DNA of 64,000 nucleotides, taken from the NCBI GenBank assembly GCA_016714645.1, contig JADKCI010000002.1:952051-1016050 (forward strand), in the 5' to 3' direction. Source of the DNA: Chromatiaceae bacterium (lineage in GTDB: Bacteria > Pseudomonadota > Gammaproteobacteria > Chromatiales > Chromatiaceae). The notes beneath the pieces are model-generated. The model made no database searches. It was given only the letters and a program-made list of their open reading frames with translations, and was not told the origin of the DNA. Shown here piece after piece: positions 18,235 to 26,888 of this stretch (position 1 is its first letter; each line of letters starts with the position of its first letter). The translations under genes were made by a program, and so were the position numbers.

Positions 18235-18624
18235 TCAATGCAGACGCATCGGCGTGGAAAGGGAAAAGGGCTCGATCGGGGCGGCAAAGCGGGTGCCATC
18301 GTCGGCAATCATGCCATAGCTGCCGTGCATGGACCCCAAGGGGGTCTCCAGCAGGGTCCCGCTGGTGTAGCGGAAACTCTCCCCGGGTTCCAGGTGGGGC
18401 TGCTCGCCGACAACACCATCGCCCCGGACCTCCTGAACCCGGCCGTTGGCATCGGTGATGACCCAATGGCGGTCGAGGAGGCGGGCCGCCGTCTGGCCGG
18501 TATTCCGAAGGGTGATGGTGTAGGCAAAGGCATAACGGTTCTTTTCCGGTTGGGATTGCTCCAGGATATAGACGCTCTGGGCCCGGACGGAAATGTGGTA
18601 GCGAGGGTTTTGATCGGCTGGCAT
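18235..18624 (-). CDS. apaG: ApaG/DUF525 domain protein
   Basis: 129 residues from ATG 18624, a single beta-sandwich ApaG domain with the Gly-rich segment GDGVVGEQPHLEPGESF and YTSGTLLETPLGSMHG. ApaG homologues bind pyrophosphate or nucleotides; the molecular role is still poorly defined. It is the first gene of apaG-apaH. An upstream in-frame ATG (18690) would add a non-conserved lead and is rejected. Confidence 0.93.
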   Translation of the reverse strand: MPADQNPRYHISVRAQSVYILEQSQPEKNRYAFAYTITLRNTGQTAARLLDRHWVITDANGRVQEVRGDGVVGEQPHLEPGESFRYTSGTLLETPLGSMHGSYGMIADDGTRFAAPIEPFSLSTPMRLH

Positions 18625-18879
18625 GGCTAGGAATCCCAAAAACATGGATGCAGAATAAGGGGCTCGTGCAGGAAATACAATGGCCTTCAAGGCCTGGCTT
18701 CCTGGCTGGGGGATGGCGCGGAGCCCTTGAGGATAACGGCAAATGCGTGGGGCGCGAGGGCCGGAAATGGGGGATAATTGCGCCCCGCTGGTTCGGTCGT
18801 CCTGTCCGCCCGTCTGCCTCGTCTCCGCTCCAGCCCCTTGTTTTCAAAATATCCTACCCTGGTTGTCCCCCGCCGCCTA

Positions 18880-19047
18880 ATGAGTCTTAACTCCCGCCGT
18901 CGCAAGCGCGACCCCTTGAACATGCTGATTCTGGCCGTCGTGATTGGCATGGCCGTGACCCTCTTCTACCAGGTCCAGGTCTATTATGGGGCCGATCGCA
19001 TCCCCTTTGTCCGGCAGGCGCCGGTCGATCGCGTTTTTGGGGGCTAG
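18880..19047 (+). CDS. small single-helix membrane protein, unknown
   Basis: 55 residues: a strongly basic N-terminus (NSRRRKRD), one membrane helix (about residues 14-32) and a short exterior tail ending DRVFGG. The start at 18880 is the only ATG giving this layout. It precedes the Gfo/Idh oxidoreductase by 37 bases on the same strand and may share its transcript. No family was recognised. Confidence 0.5.
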   Translation: MSLNSRRRKRDPLNMLILAVVIGMAVTLFYQVQVYYGADRIPFVRQAPVDRVFGG

Positions 19048-19084
19048 GGTATGGGCATCACCATCTCTTCCAGAGGGACCCAGC

Positions 19085-20020
19085 ATGGCTGAAAAACTGC
19101 GTTTCGCCGTCATTGGCGTCGGTTACCTGGGGCGCTTTCACGCCCTGATCTATTCCCGCCTGCCCGGTGTGGAGTTGGTGGGCGTCGTTGACACGGATCC
19201 AGAACGGGCGCGGGCCGTGGCGGAGGAGGCGGGTTGCGCGGTCTTCAATCGCCTGGAGGACATCGCCGACCAGGTTGATGCCGTCTCCGTCGTGGTACCG
19301 ACGACCACCCATCTGGCCGTGGCGGAGCCCCTGCTGCGCCGGGGCATCCACATGTTGCTGGAGAAACCCATCGCGGCGACGCGGGAGGACGGCAAGCGCA
19401 TCGTCGATCTGGCGGATCAAGGCGGGGCCATTCTCCAGATTGGCCACCTGGAGCGCTTCAACGCCGGCGTCATGGCCCTGGCCGAGCATATCGATCATCC
19501 TCGCTTCGTGGAGATCCAGCGCATGGGGGAATTTGTCGAGCGCGCCACGGATGTGGACGTGGTCTCGGACCTCATGATCCACGACATCGATATCATCCTG
19601 TCCCTCATGGGTTCGGAGTTGCAGTCCGTGTCGGCGGTGGGCACGCCGGTGCTCACGAATCGTGTCGATATCGCCAATGCCCGCCTGGAATTCGCTAACG
19701 GCGCCGTCGCCAACGTGGTAGCGAGCCGGGTCTCGGATCGCAAAACCCGGCGCATCCGGGTCTTTCAGGAACGCAAATATCTGTCCCTCGACTTCATCGA
19801 GCAGACCATCGACATCGCCTATCCCTATCTGGCACCAGGCGCCACGCGGCCCGAGATCGTCCGCGAGCGTATCCAGGTCGTACCGGTCAAGCCCCTCGAT
19901 CGCGAGATCGAGGCCTTCGTCGCCTGCGTCCGCGAGCATCGCCGGCCCCTGGTGGATGGACGGGTAGGCCTTGAGGCCTTGGACGTGGCGCTCAAGGTCA
20001 GGGATTGCATGGGGCACTAG
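19085..20020 (+). CDS. Gfo/Idh/MocA family oxidoreductase, possibly UDP-GlcNAc 3-dehydrogenase-like
   Basis: 311 residues with an N-terminal Rossmann domain (FAVIGVGYLGRFHA), the family motif EKPIAATREDG, and a C-terminal alpha/beta sugar domain. GHLERFNAGV and MIHDIDIILSLMGSE resemble GnnA, which oxidises the 3-OH of UDP-GlcNAc for amide-linked lipid A, but its usual partner gnnB (aminotransferase) is not in the window. The general assignment to the family is firm; the substrate is not. ATG 19085 has a purine-rich site upstream (AGAGGGA). Confidence 0.85.
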   Translation: MAEKLRFAVIGVGYLGRFHALIYSRLPGVELVGVVDTDPERARAVAEEAGCAVFNRLEDIADQVDAVSVVVPTTTHLAVAEPLLRRGIHMLLEKPIAATREDGKRIVDLADQGGAILQIGHLERFNAGVMALAEHIDHPRFVEIQRMGEFVERATDVDVVSDLMIHDIDIILSLMGSELQSVSAVGTPVLTNRVDIANARLEFANGAVANVVASRVSDRKTRRIRVFQERKYLSLDFIEQTIDIAYPYLAPGATRPEIVRERIQVVPVKPLDREIEAFVACVREHRRPLVDGRVGLEALDVALKVRDCMGH

Positions 20021-20026
20021 GCCAGG

Positions 20027-20275
20027 CTAGTCCTTTGCGCAGCGATAGACTATTTCGATATTGTCCTCATGAGCCTGACGCTTGGTCACTTTAAGCGAAT
20101 TTTGCCCCATTGACTTGCAATGTTCATTCGCCTTCTTGGCGGCCTCAATGTAGTTAGCGGCTAGGATTTGCCATTGGTCGGAATCAACCCGCGTCGGGCC
20201 ACTACCAGTGGCGCAGGCGCTCATGACCAGGCAGATGGTCAGACTCGCGAACAGGGCATTATTGGGAATTTGCAT
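20027..20275 (-). CDS. small lipoprotein, member of a local four-gene family
   Basis: 82 residues. Signal peptide with lipobox LVMSAC (Cys about residue 20), then a short periplasmic domain with two conserved Cys, in NEHCKSMGQ and VYRCAKD. The EAAKKANEHC segment matches EAKAMADEEC in the relatives at 21615, 21841 and 22210. ATG 20275 is chosen because it begins the signal peptide directly. The most divergent member, separated from the others by the ppiC gene. Function unknown; the two Cys could form a disulfide. Confidence 0.6.
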   Translation of the reverse strand: MQIPNNALFASLTICLVMSACATGSGPTRVDSDQWQILAANYIEAAKKANEHCKSMGQNSLKVTKRQAHEDNIEIVYRCAKD

Positions 20276-20470
20276 GGTGGCACCGGATATTGGCATTTGA
20301 GTCAGAGGCGTAAGGGTACCCAATATCCGCCCGAAAAGCGTCAGGAATTGACGAAACACCAGCAACGACCGTTAGGAGTTCCTGGAATCGGGAGCTCTTC
20401 AGGACAACCCCCTAGGGCATGGATATATCCTGCCAAAATCTAAACTTCACTCACTATCGAGGCTAATGAC

Positions 20471-21523
20471 ATGCGCTTCCCATCTGAACTCAATGTTTCT
20501 ATTGCGGCCCTGGCGGCTATCCTGACCATGCCCGTCAGCGCGAGCGCCGCCACCGAGACAACGCCGACCAGCCCTGCGGTTGCCACTCCGGCCGTCATGG
20601 TTACCCCCCCAATCGCCGTCCCGACGACCAGCGAGGTGGTCGCCACGGTCAATGGGGTGGCCATTAGCCGCATTGAAGTCGATCAGGCCTTACGGATGCT
20701 GCTTGCCCAGAGCCAAGCTCCCGTTCTGGCCGATTTTTAGCAGCAGCGAAAAGTCCAGGATGCGGCACTCAATCTATTGATAGATGAGGAATTACTATAC
20801 CAGGCAGCTAAAGGCCTCTCGGTAGCTGACCTGGATAAGCGGGTCGAAGAGAAGTTCAATGCCGCTCAGACGCGGTTCGGCTCCCCCGCGGCTTTCGAGC
20901 AAGCGCTTGGCCAGGCGGGGCTGACCGGCCAGGAGTTTAAGGATCGCCTGGCCCGTGATCTCCTTATTGCCAACTACATTGACCAAGAGGTCACCGCCAA
21001 GATCACCCTCACCACGGAGCAGGCCAAGCAGTTTTATGACGCGAATCCGGACAAGTTCAAGCAACCTGAAACCGTCAAGGCGAGCCATATTCTGATCGGC
21101 GCCGATGCCAAGGCGACTCCCGAGGAAAAGCAGGCCGCTCAACAAAAGGCGAATGATCTCCTCGCCAAGATCAAGGGCGGCGCCGATTTTGCCGAACTTG
21201 CCAAGGCGGAGTCGACGTGCCCGAGCGCCAAGAAGGGAGGCGAGCTGGGTAGCTTCGGGCGAGGGCAGATGGTCAAGCCCTTCGAGGAGGTGGCATTTAG
21301 CCTCCAGGACGGCGCGGTGAGCGAAGTGGTGGAAACCCCCTTCGGATATCACATCATTAAGTCCCAGGGGAAGACCCCGAGTGAAACGGTGCCCTTCGCT
21401 CAAGTCGAGGAGAGGATCAAGACCCTGCTGAAGAATGAGGAAGCCAAAAAGCAGTTGGCGGTAAAAATCGAGGCATTGAAACAGACGGCAAAAATCGAGA
21501 AGCCATCTTCCGCCAATCCATAA
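20471..21523 (+). pseudogene. periplasmic PpiC-type peptidyl-prolyl isomerase interrupted by in-frame TAG
   Basis: Parvulin-type foldase related to SurA/PrsA: signal peptide (residues 1-26, ending SASA), a Pro/Thr-rich linker, a SurA-like N-terminal chaperone region, and a rotamase domain (VKASHILIG, GGELGSFGRGQMVKPFEE, GYHIIKSQ). Codon 90 is TAG (20738-20740), and the same frame continues without other stops to 21523. Neighbouring codons are CAG CAG, so a CAG to TAG change is plausible. Restart at TTG 20777 would give a 248-residue form with no signal peptide. It is a recent nonsense allele, an amber readthrough gene, or a base-call error. Confidence 0.8.
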
Positions 21524-21546
21524 ACAAAATCGGACAGCTTCCGGGT

Positions 21547-21580
21547 GACGAGATAGATATTTTTTATATCTCTTCTCGTC
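21547..21580. terminator. bidirectional hairpin between convergent ppiC and lipoprotein genes
   Basis: GACGAGA (21547-21553) pairs with TCTCGTC (21574-21580), and the inner AGATAT (21555-21560) pairs with ATATCT (21566-21571). The loop is T-rich, with a small internal mismatch between the two helices. It lies in the 91-base gap between two convergent genes, the right place for a shared terminator. There is no long U-run after the stem on either strand, so efficiency is uncertain. Confidence 0.5.
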
Positions 21581-21614
21581 AAGCCTGGCACGAAAAGGCC
21601 AAGGCCAGACTAGG

Positions 21615-21857
21615 TTATGGCTTTACGCATTCGTAAATATAGTTGGCGGAAAGGTTGCTTTTATCGCCTTCACGCATGAGGAAGCTGGTTTTGTTGTATT
21701 TACCACATTCCTCGTCGGCCATGGCCTTTGCCTCCTCTGGCCGTTTCAAACTGGCATCAACGACCACATTCTGGCCGTCCGAGAGGAGTATCTCCGGGGT
21801 GCAGCCCGACAAGAAAAATGCCATTACCACCAAAAGCGGTTTAATCGGATTTTTCAT
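21615..21857 (-). CDS. small lipoprotein, local family
   Basis: 80 residues: signal peptide with lipobox FLSGC (Cys about residue 19), then PEILLSDGQNVVVDAS, EEAKAMADEECGKYNK and a C-terminal YIYECVKP. Two Cys in the mature domain match the paralogues. Its start overlaps the end of the next lipoprotein gene (21841-22119) by 17 bases, so the two are translated from one message. No known family recognised. Confidence 0.65.
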   Translation of the reverse strand: MKNPIKPLLVVMAFFLSGCTPEILLSDGQNVVVDASLKRPEEAKAMADEECGKYNKTSFLMREGDKSNLSANYIYECVKP

Positions 21858-22119
21858 TGGGATTCTCGGCAGGATTCTCTTCGGACCCTATGCAGAAGAA
21901 GTAAGAAGCGGCCCATGGGCTTTCCGCATCCGGTTTACGCACCAACCTGGCAGTCTTATTGGATTTCGCGCACTCTTTGTCTGCAAGCACCTGTGCTGCT
22001 TCGGCGCTTACGGAAGGCGGGGCGTATATAACCACGTTATCCGTTGACGAACTGATGATTTCAGGCGTGGCCGTGCAGCCAACCAATAGGGCCGAGATTG
22101 CTGGCATGAGAAATTTCAT
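21841..22119 (-). CDS. small lipoprotein, local family
   Basis: 92 residues from ATG 22119, with GGAG just upstream. Lipobox ALLVGC (Cys about residue 15), then TPEIISSSTDNVVIYAP, AAQVLADKECAKSNKTARLVRK and SYFFCIG. The C-terminal tail NPAENPNEKSD is longer than in its neighbour. In-frame codons up to 22191 lack a signal peptide and are not used. Middle member of the three-gene tandem array. Confidence 0.65.
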   Translation of the reverse strand: MKFLMPAISALLVGCTATPEIISSSTDNVVIYAPPSVSAEAAQVLADKECAKSNKTARLVRKPDAESPWAASYFFCIGSEENPAENPNEKSD

Positions 22120-22209
22120 GAAGGTTCTCCTGCTTGTTGCTGGGGAGTGAGAAATGGCGGGACCTTGGTTCTCGACAGGGCAGGGCACCACAGGTGTCTT
22201 GCGCTGGCT

Positions 22210-22488
22210 TTATATGCAATAGGACCGCCTGGAATGTCTGGGGAGATCCCGGCAGGCATCGGGTTTTATGCACCGAAAGTGATAGGTGGACAAGATATTA
22301 GTATCCACGGTTTGCCGCATTAATTTAGCCATCCTCTGTCCTTGGGCGCATTCTTGGTTGGCCATGGCCTTCGCCTCTTTCGATTGGTCGGTTCTGGCAC
22401 TAACCACTACCAGATTGTCGCTCGATCGGATGATCTCGGTAGCGCAACCCGCTAACAGCAAGGAAACCACTAGAAGTAGGATTTTCAT
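22210..22488 (-). CDS. small lipoprotein, local family
   Basis: 92 residues. Lipobox LLLAGC (Cys about residue 15), then TEIIRSSDNLVVVSAR, SKEAKAMANQECAQG and YHFRCIKP, aligned with the two genes downstream. After IKP, where the relative at 21615 stops, the frame runs on for a Cys/Arg-rich tail (DACRDLPRHSRR), possibly through loss of the ancestral stop. First gene of the tandem trio on the minus strand. Confidence 0.65.
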   Translation of the reverse strand: MKILLLVVSLLLAGCATEIIRSSDNLVVVSARTDQSKEAKAMANQECAQGQRMAKLMRQTVDTNILSTYHFRCIKPDACRDLPRHSRRSYCI

Positions 22489-22664
22489 GATTTGGCCCGC
22501 ATGGAGTGGGTAGAGGGCGTAGAGCGAGAGGATTGTACCGCGCTACGCCTACCCCACGCCCGGGCACTTGTAGGCACGCGTTGATCGGATTGCCACCAAG
22601 CCGCAAATGGTGGTGGACCTGGCAGGAAATATCGGGGGAACGTAGGCACGATTTCCGGCATACC

Positions 22665-22692
22665 GGAAAAAGAAAAAGCCGCAGAGTGCGGC
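22665..22692 (-). terminator. rho-independent terminator of tRNA-Arg
   Basis: On the minus strand GCCGCA-CTC-TGCGGC (22692-22678) forms a perfect 6-bp stem with a 3-base loop, followed by TTTTTCTTTTT. It begins about 17 bases beyond the tRNA 3' end. A second inverted repeat, TTTCCGG/CCGGAAA, follows at 22652-22669 and overlaps the T tract. Confidence 0.85.
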
Positions 22693-22708
22693 TAAGTACT
22701 TGATCAAT

Positions 22709-22785
22709 TGGCGCGCCCGGAGAGATTCGAACTCCCGACCCTCTGGTTCGTAGCCAGATACTCTATCCAACTGAGCTACGGGCGC
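22709..22785 (-). tRNA. tRNA-Arg (anticodon ACG)
   Basis: A 77-base cloverleaf on the minus strand. Acceptor GCGCCCG pairs with CGGGCGC; D arm GCTC/GAGT; anticodon arm TCTGG-CTACGAA-CCAGA with anticodon ACG (reading CGU, and CGC/CGA after A34 deamination); T arm GGGAG-TTCGAAT-CTCTC; discriminator G. The terminal CCA is encoded (complement TGG at 22709-22711). A strong promoter and a terminator frame it, so it is a single-gene transcription unit. Confidence 0.97.
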
Positions 22786-22800
22786 TTGTTTAAGCGCCCT

Positions 22801-22829
22801 ATTATCCCGAAGGGCCCCGGGGCCGTCAA
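22801..22829 (-). promoter_or_regulatory. sigma-70 promoter of tRNA-Arg
   Basis: Minus strand: -35 TTGACG (22829-22824), a 17-base spacer, -10 GATAAT (22806-22801), ending 15 bases before the mature tRNA 5' end. The spacer length is ideal and both boxes are one base from consensus. The spacer contains a GGCCCCGGGGCCC palindrome. The GC content of the spacer next to the start point would fit stringent-type control, which is inference. Confidence 0.85.
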
Positions 22830-22887
22830 GCGTGGCGTGGGTTTTCGCCGGAACCAGGAATGGACCCTGAACTCGCGCTTCGCTACC

Positions 22888-23310
22888 ATGGCATCCTGGT
22901 GGTCAGACTTTTTGGATATTAGCGTGCAGTTACCTCTTACACCTTCCGAGCATTCCGTTGTGATCCTGGGAGCGAGCCCGAAACCAGCCCGCTATGCCTA
23001 TCAGGCTTTGCGGCTGCTGGATGATATGGGCTATCGGGTATTGCCGGTGCATCCCAATTTCGACCGGATCGATGATATTCCGGTAACTTCGAACCTGAAC
23101 GCGATCCAGGAGCCAGTTCACACCTTGACCCTGTATGTCGGGCCCGAACGCAGTCGCGACCTGATCGCGGACATCGTCGCCCTGGCGCCCGGTCGGGTGA
23201 TCCTCAACCCGGGTACCGAATCTCCGGCACTCGAAGAGGCCCTGGGCCTGGCGGGTATCCCCAGCGAGCGGGCCTGCACCCTGGTCCTGCTGCGTACCGG
23301 GCAGTTTTAG
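22888..23310 (+). CDS. CoA-binding domain protein (YccU type)
   Basis: About 140 residues forming a single CoA-binding Rossmann domain: VVILGASPKPARYAYQALRLL near the start, GYRVLPVHPNFD, and the later PGRVILNPGTESP. Homologues are small stand-alone proteins thought to bind acyl-CoA or nucleotides. ATG 22888 is taken; GTG 22924 would give a start closer to the usual family N-terminus, and neither has a clear ribosome site. mazG follows 9 bases after its stop. Confidence 0.85.
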   Translation: MASWWSDFLDISVQLPLTPSEHSVVILGASPKPARYAYQALRLLDDMGYRVLPVHPNFDRIDDIPVTSNLNAIQEPVHTLTLYVGPERSRDLIADIVALAPGRVILNPGTESPALEEALGLAGIPSERACTLVLLRTGQF

Positions 23311-23319
23311 GATCAAGCG

Positions 23320-24123
23320 GTGGCCGAGCGCCAAACCTATGGCCTGGATGACCTGCTGGGCATCCTGGGGCACCTGCGTGACCCCAATAAGGGCTGTCCC
23401 TGGGACCGGCAACAGGATTTTCGTAGCCTGCTGCCCTATGTCTTGGAGGAGGCCTACGAGGTGGCGGAGGCTATCGATCAGGAAGACATGGTGGCCCTGC
23501 GCGATGAGTTAGGGGATCTCCTCTTCCAGATCGCCTTTCAAGCGCACTTGGGACAAGAGAGCGGTCATTTTGATTTCCCTCAGGTGGTTGACGCCATCTG
23601 CGCCAAGATGATCCGGCGCCATCCTCATGTTTTTGGCGAAGTGGAACTGGGGGATGCGGCGGCGGTAAATGCCCATTGGGAGCGGCTCAAGGCCAGCGAG
23701 CGGGCGCGCAAATCGGCCGAGATTCCGCCAGGTCTGCTGGATGGCGTAGCCCAGGCCTTGCCAGCCCTGGTTCGGGCGGAAAAGCTACAGCGTCGCGCCT
23801 CGCGGGGCGGCTTTGACTGGGATCAGGCCACGGAAGTGCTCGATAAGGTTAGAGAAGAGGTCGATGAGTGCGCCGAGACCCTGGCCGATGGCGCCAGCCA
23901 TCGGGCCCGGGTCCACGAGGTAGGGGATCTGCTCTTCGTCGCCGTTAACCTGGCCCGCCACCTGGGCGTGGATGCCGAGCAGGCGCTCCGCGCCGCCAAT
24001 CATCGCTTCGAAAAACGCTTTCGATATATCGAGCAGGGCTTGCGCGCCCAGGGCCGAGCGCCTGGTATCAAGGTCAGGGCGGAAATGGAACGGCTCTGGG
24101 CGGCCGCCAAGGCGGTGGAGTAG
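23320..24123 (+). CDS. mazG: nucleoside triphosphate pyrophosphohydrolase
   Basis: 267 residues with two MazG helical domains. The first has the metal motif LEEAYEVAEAI with DELGDLLFQ (about residues 45-75), the second VREEVDECAE with HEVGDLLFVAVN (about 180-210). It hydrolyses (d)NTPs to monophosphates and pyrophosphate, cleaning oxidised or excess nucleotides and lowering (p)ppGpp signalling in E. coli. GTG start at 23320, near the length of E. coli MazG. Probably co-transcribed with the CoA-binding gene. Confidence 0.95.
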   Translation: MAERQTYGLDDLLGILGHLRDPNKGCPWDRQQDFRSLLPYVLEEAYEVAEAIDQEDMVALRDELGDLLFQIAFQAHLGQESGHFDFPQVVDAICAKMIRRHPHVFGEVELGDAAAVNAHWERLKASERARKSAEIPPGLLDGVAQALPALVRAEKLQRRASRGGFDWDQATEVLDKVREEVDECAETLADGASHRARVHEVGDLLFVAVNLARHLGVDAEQALRAANHRFEKRFRYIEQGLRAQGRAPGIKVRAEMERLWAAAKAVE

Positions 24124-24227
24124 GGGGTATTCCCCGGAGCCGGCTGAACCGCTGCTTTTATCATTATCTCAATGCCTGCAACCGGTTAGGCCGGTTTCAT
24201 CATTTCCATTCCGCAGGGATTTATCCC

Positions 24228-25082
24228 ATGAGCTACCTCGACCACATCCGCGCCTGCAACCGCTGGGAACCCAGCCAATTCGTCCCCTTCCGGGTCGAGG
24301 GTGAACAGGTGGGTCTGATCCGCCGCGACTTTGTTCCCCATCTGCGTAATTTCCCGGCTATCCTGAGCGCTGGCGAGGCGGGCGTGGATTGGGTCCATGC
24401 TGCGACAGGGCTGGAAGAACGATCCCGGCTGCTGCATGAAGTCATCCAGGACCTGCATGCCCAGGGCATCATTGGCCACCTCCATGGCGAGCGCTACCCG
24501 GTTGCCGCCAAGACCCGGCTCCAGCCGCGGCTGTTGATCGACCGCTCCGCCGCGCCCTATTTTGGCGTAAGGGCTTACGGTCAACACCTCAACGGCTTTG
24601 TGCGTTCGCGGGATGGCCTACAGTTGTGGGTCGCGCGCCGCGCCGCCGACCGCCGCGTGTTTCCCGACCATCTGGATAATCTTGCCGCGGGTGGTCTGCC
24701 CTGGGGCCTGGGTCTGACGGAGAATATCCATAAGGAATGCCAGGAAGAGGCGGGGATGCCCGAGTCCCTCTCGTCACGGGCGGTGGCCGTCGGGGCCGTG
24801 ACCTATTGCGTGGCGGGGCAGCATGGCCTCAAGCCGGATGTCATGTATTGCTACGACCTGGAGTTGCCGGCGGATTTTCTTCCGGTCAACACGGATGGCG
24901 AGGTGGCGAGGTTCGAATTGCAACCCATCGAGGAGGTGATGGCCAGGGTCCGGGACACGGATGACTTCAAGATCAACTGCAATCTGGTCATCATCGACTT
25001 TCTGATCCGCCATGGCTTCATCGGCCCGGAGGAACCGGATTACCTGGACCTGATCCAGGGACTCAGGTCGCCCTTGCCCTGA
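24228..25082 (+). CDS. DUF4743 plus Nudix hydrolase domain protein
   Basis: 284 residues: an N-terminal DUF4743 region (SYLDHIRACNRWEPSQFVPF and a second block around residue 80) and a C-terminal Nudix domain, as in thiamine-pyrophosphokinase-related Nudix proteins. The Nudix box reads GGLPWGLGLTENIHKECQEEAG in parts: the core KECQEEAG is present, but the first Glu of the consensus is Leu and RE is KE. Family members are linked to removal of damaged thiamine derivatives; the exact substrate is not deducible. Confidence 0.85.
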   Translation: MSYLDHIRACNRWEPSQFVPFRVEGEQVGLIRRDFVPHLRNFPAILSAGEAGVDWVHAATGLEERSRLLHEVIQDLHAQGIIGHLHGERYPVAAKTRLQPRLLIDRSAAPYFGVRAYGQHLNGFVRSRDGLQLWVARRAADRRVFPDHLDNLAAGGLPWGLGLTENIHKECQEEAGMPESLSSRAVAVGAVTYCVAGQHGLKPDVMYCYDLELPADFLPVNTDGEVARFELQPIEEVMARVRDTDDFKINCNLVIIDFLIRHGFIGPEEPDYLDLIQGLRSPLP

Positions 25083-25143
25083 GCCAGCGGCCCACTTCCA
25101 GCCCAGCCGCAGGACACAAACTCAACTTATTGCCAGGTCGGAT

Positions 25144-26386
25144 ATGTCTCCTCAACGCCATCCCACTACCGCCGTCCAGGTCGGTCCTGTCCAGATCGGG
25201 GGCGGCGCGCCCCTGGTGGTCCAGTCCATGACCAATACGGATACCGCAGATATCGCCGCCAGTGTGCGCCAGATCGCGGAACTGGCCCGCGCCGGGTCGG
25301 AATTGGTACGCCTCACGGTCAACAATGAAGAGGCCGCCCGCGCCGTCCCGGCCATTCGCGAGGCCCTGGACGCCCTGGGGCTGGATGTCCCGCTGATCGG
25401 GGATTTCCACTTTAATGGCCACCGGCTGCTCAGTGACTACCCCGAATGCGCGCAGGCCCTGGCCAAGTACCGCATCAACCCCGGCAATGTGGGCCGTGGC
25501 GAGAAGCGTGACAGCCAGTTCGCGACCCTGATCGAACTGGCCATTCGCTATGACCGGCCTGTGCGGATCGGCGTCAACTGGGGCAGCCTTGACCCGGAAC
25601 TGGTGGCGCGCCTCATGGACGCCAATGCCCGATTGGCCCAGCCGGCGGCGGTGCGGGAAGTGACCTACGAGGCCATGGTCACCTCCGCCCTGGAGAGTGC
25701 CCGTCAGGCCGAGGCCATCGGGCTGGGGCGCGATCGTATCGTCCTCTCCTGCAAGATGAGCGGGGTCCAGGACCTGATTACCGTTTATCGCCGTCTGGCG
25801 GAGCGGGGCGATTATGCCTTGCACCTGGGCCTGACCGAGGCGGGCATGGGCGCCAAGGGTATCGTGGCCTCCACCGCCGCGCTGGCCGTGCTGCTCCAGG
25901 AGGGTATCGGGGATACCATTCGCGTCTCCCTGACCCCCGAGCCTGGCGCGCCGCGAAGCCGCGAGGTGGAGGTCGCCCAAGAGATCCTCCAGGCCCTGGA
26001 ATTGCGGGCCTTCGCCCCCCAGGTCACCGCCTGCCCCGGCTGCGGACGCACCACCAGCACCGCCTTTCAGCAGCTTGCCCTGGATATCCAGAATCATTTG
26101 CGGCAACGCCTGCCGGAATGGCGCCGGACTTATCCCGGGGTGGTCGCCATGCGGGTGGCCGTCATGGGCTGTGTCGTCAACGGCCCGGGTGAGAGCAAGC
26201 ACGCCAATATCGGCATCAGCCTCCCCGGGAATGGCGAGCGGCCCGCTGCCCCCTGTCTATATCGATGGCGAGAAGGTGGCGACCCTGAAGGGGGAGGGCA
26301 TTGCCGAGGACTTCATTCGCCTGGTGGATCAGTATGTGGTGGAACATTACGCTACCCACCGAGAGGGGCCCGAGTCGGGTGCCTAG
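25144..26386 (+). CDS. ispG: 4-hydroxy-3-methylbut-2-en-1-yl diphosphate synthase, frameshifted as read
   Basis: [4Fe-4S] enzyme of the non-mevalonate (MEP) isoprenoid pathway. N-terminal TIM-barrel with VQVGPVQIGGGAPLVVQSMT and GDFHFNGH, then cluster ligands ACPGCGRT and MGCVVNGPGES. After LPGNGE the frame slips: PVYIDGEKVATLKGEGIAEDF lies in another frame. The run of five C near 26250-26256 would restore GCC CCT GTC TAT if it held four. Joined length of about 413 residues is normal. As the enzyme is essential in bacteria using this pathway, a homopolymer sequencing error is the likeliest cause. Confidence 0.9.
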
Positions 26387-26419
26387 CTCGGGCCCCTGGG
26401 CCGGATAGCCGGCGCGACC

Positions 26420-26866
26420 TCAAGCCGGCAAAATTGACACCACCCGATGGTGAAAGCGTGGGGAATCCGGCGCCACCGTCAGGCCCTCGGCGTCAGCATA
26501 CTGGCTAATGCCGATGATGAAGGGCGTCATCTGGGCGACACTGACCCGGCAGTGGGTGCCGTCCGGATCGATGGCGGGATGGCGCAGGGCCTCGGCCATT
26601 TGCGCGGCGGCGCGGGAGGGACCATCGTGCCGATAAAGGGCATCGTTCAGCAGGATGGCGGTCCGCGAGTCCACGCGTAGGATACAGCGGGTGTCCACCT
26701 CCGCCAGTTTCACCATGCCGCCGTAGGAGCGGGTCTTGCCGGTGGTGGAACCCCATTGGGGGGCCAGGTCGCTGAGAAAGGCGATCAGCCCCCGATCCAC
26801 GATCAGGGCATTGGCCACGGCCAGCAGGCAGCGGGAATTGGCCACCGCCAGGCTTGCGCTATCCAT
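26420..26866 (-). CDS. conserved-looking protein of unknown function
   Basis: 148 residues, soluble, no signal peptide or membrane helix. Features: a small-residue-rich N-terminal helix (SLAVANSRCLLAVANALI), a mid part EVDTRCILRVDSRTAILLND, and a C-terminal HHRVVSILPA. No family recognised. It begins 22 bases after the stop of the polyphosphate:AMP phosphotransferase, with a GAGGAAG ribosome site, so the two are almost certainly one operon. A link to polyphosphate or nucleotide metabolism is inferred from position only. Confidence 0.6.
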   Translation of the reverse strand: MDSASLAVANSRCLLAVANALIVDRGLIAFLSDLAPQWGSTTGKTRSYGGMVKLAEVDTRCILRVDSRTAILLNDALYRHDGPSRAAAQMAEALRHPAIDPDGTHCRVSVAQMTPFIIGISQYADAEGLTVAPDSPRFHHRVVSILPA

Positions 26867-26888
26867 GGGTCTTCCTCATCGTTGTGAG

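Noticed and set aside
20741..20776. Frameshift explanation for the ppiC break
   Set aside because: Both halves are in the same frame; only the TAG separates them, so no indel is needed.
22708..22887. N-terminal extension of the CoA-binding protein from 22708
   Set aside because: It would translate the antisense of tRNA-Arg and its promoter; the conserved domain begins after 22888.
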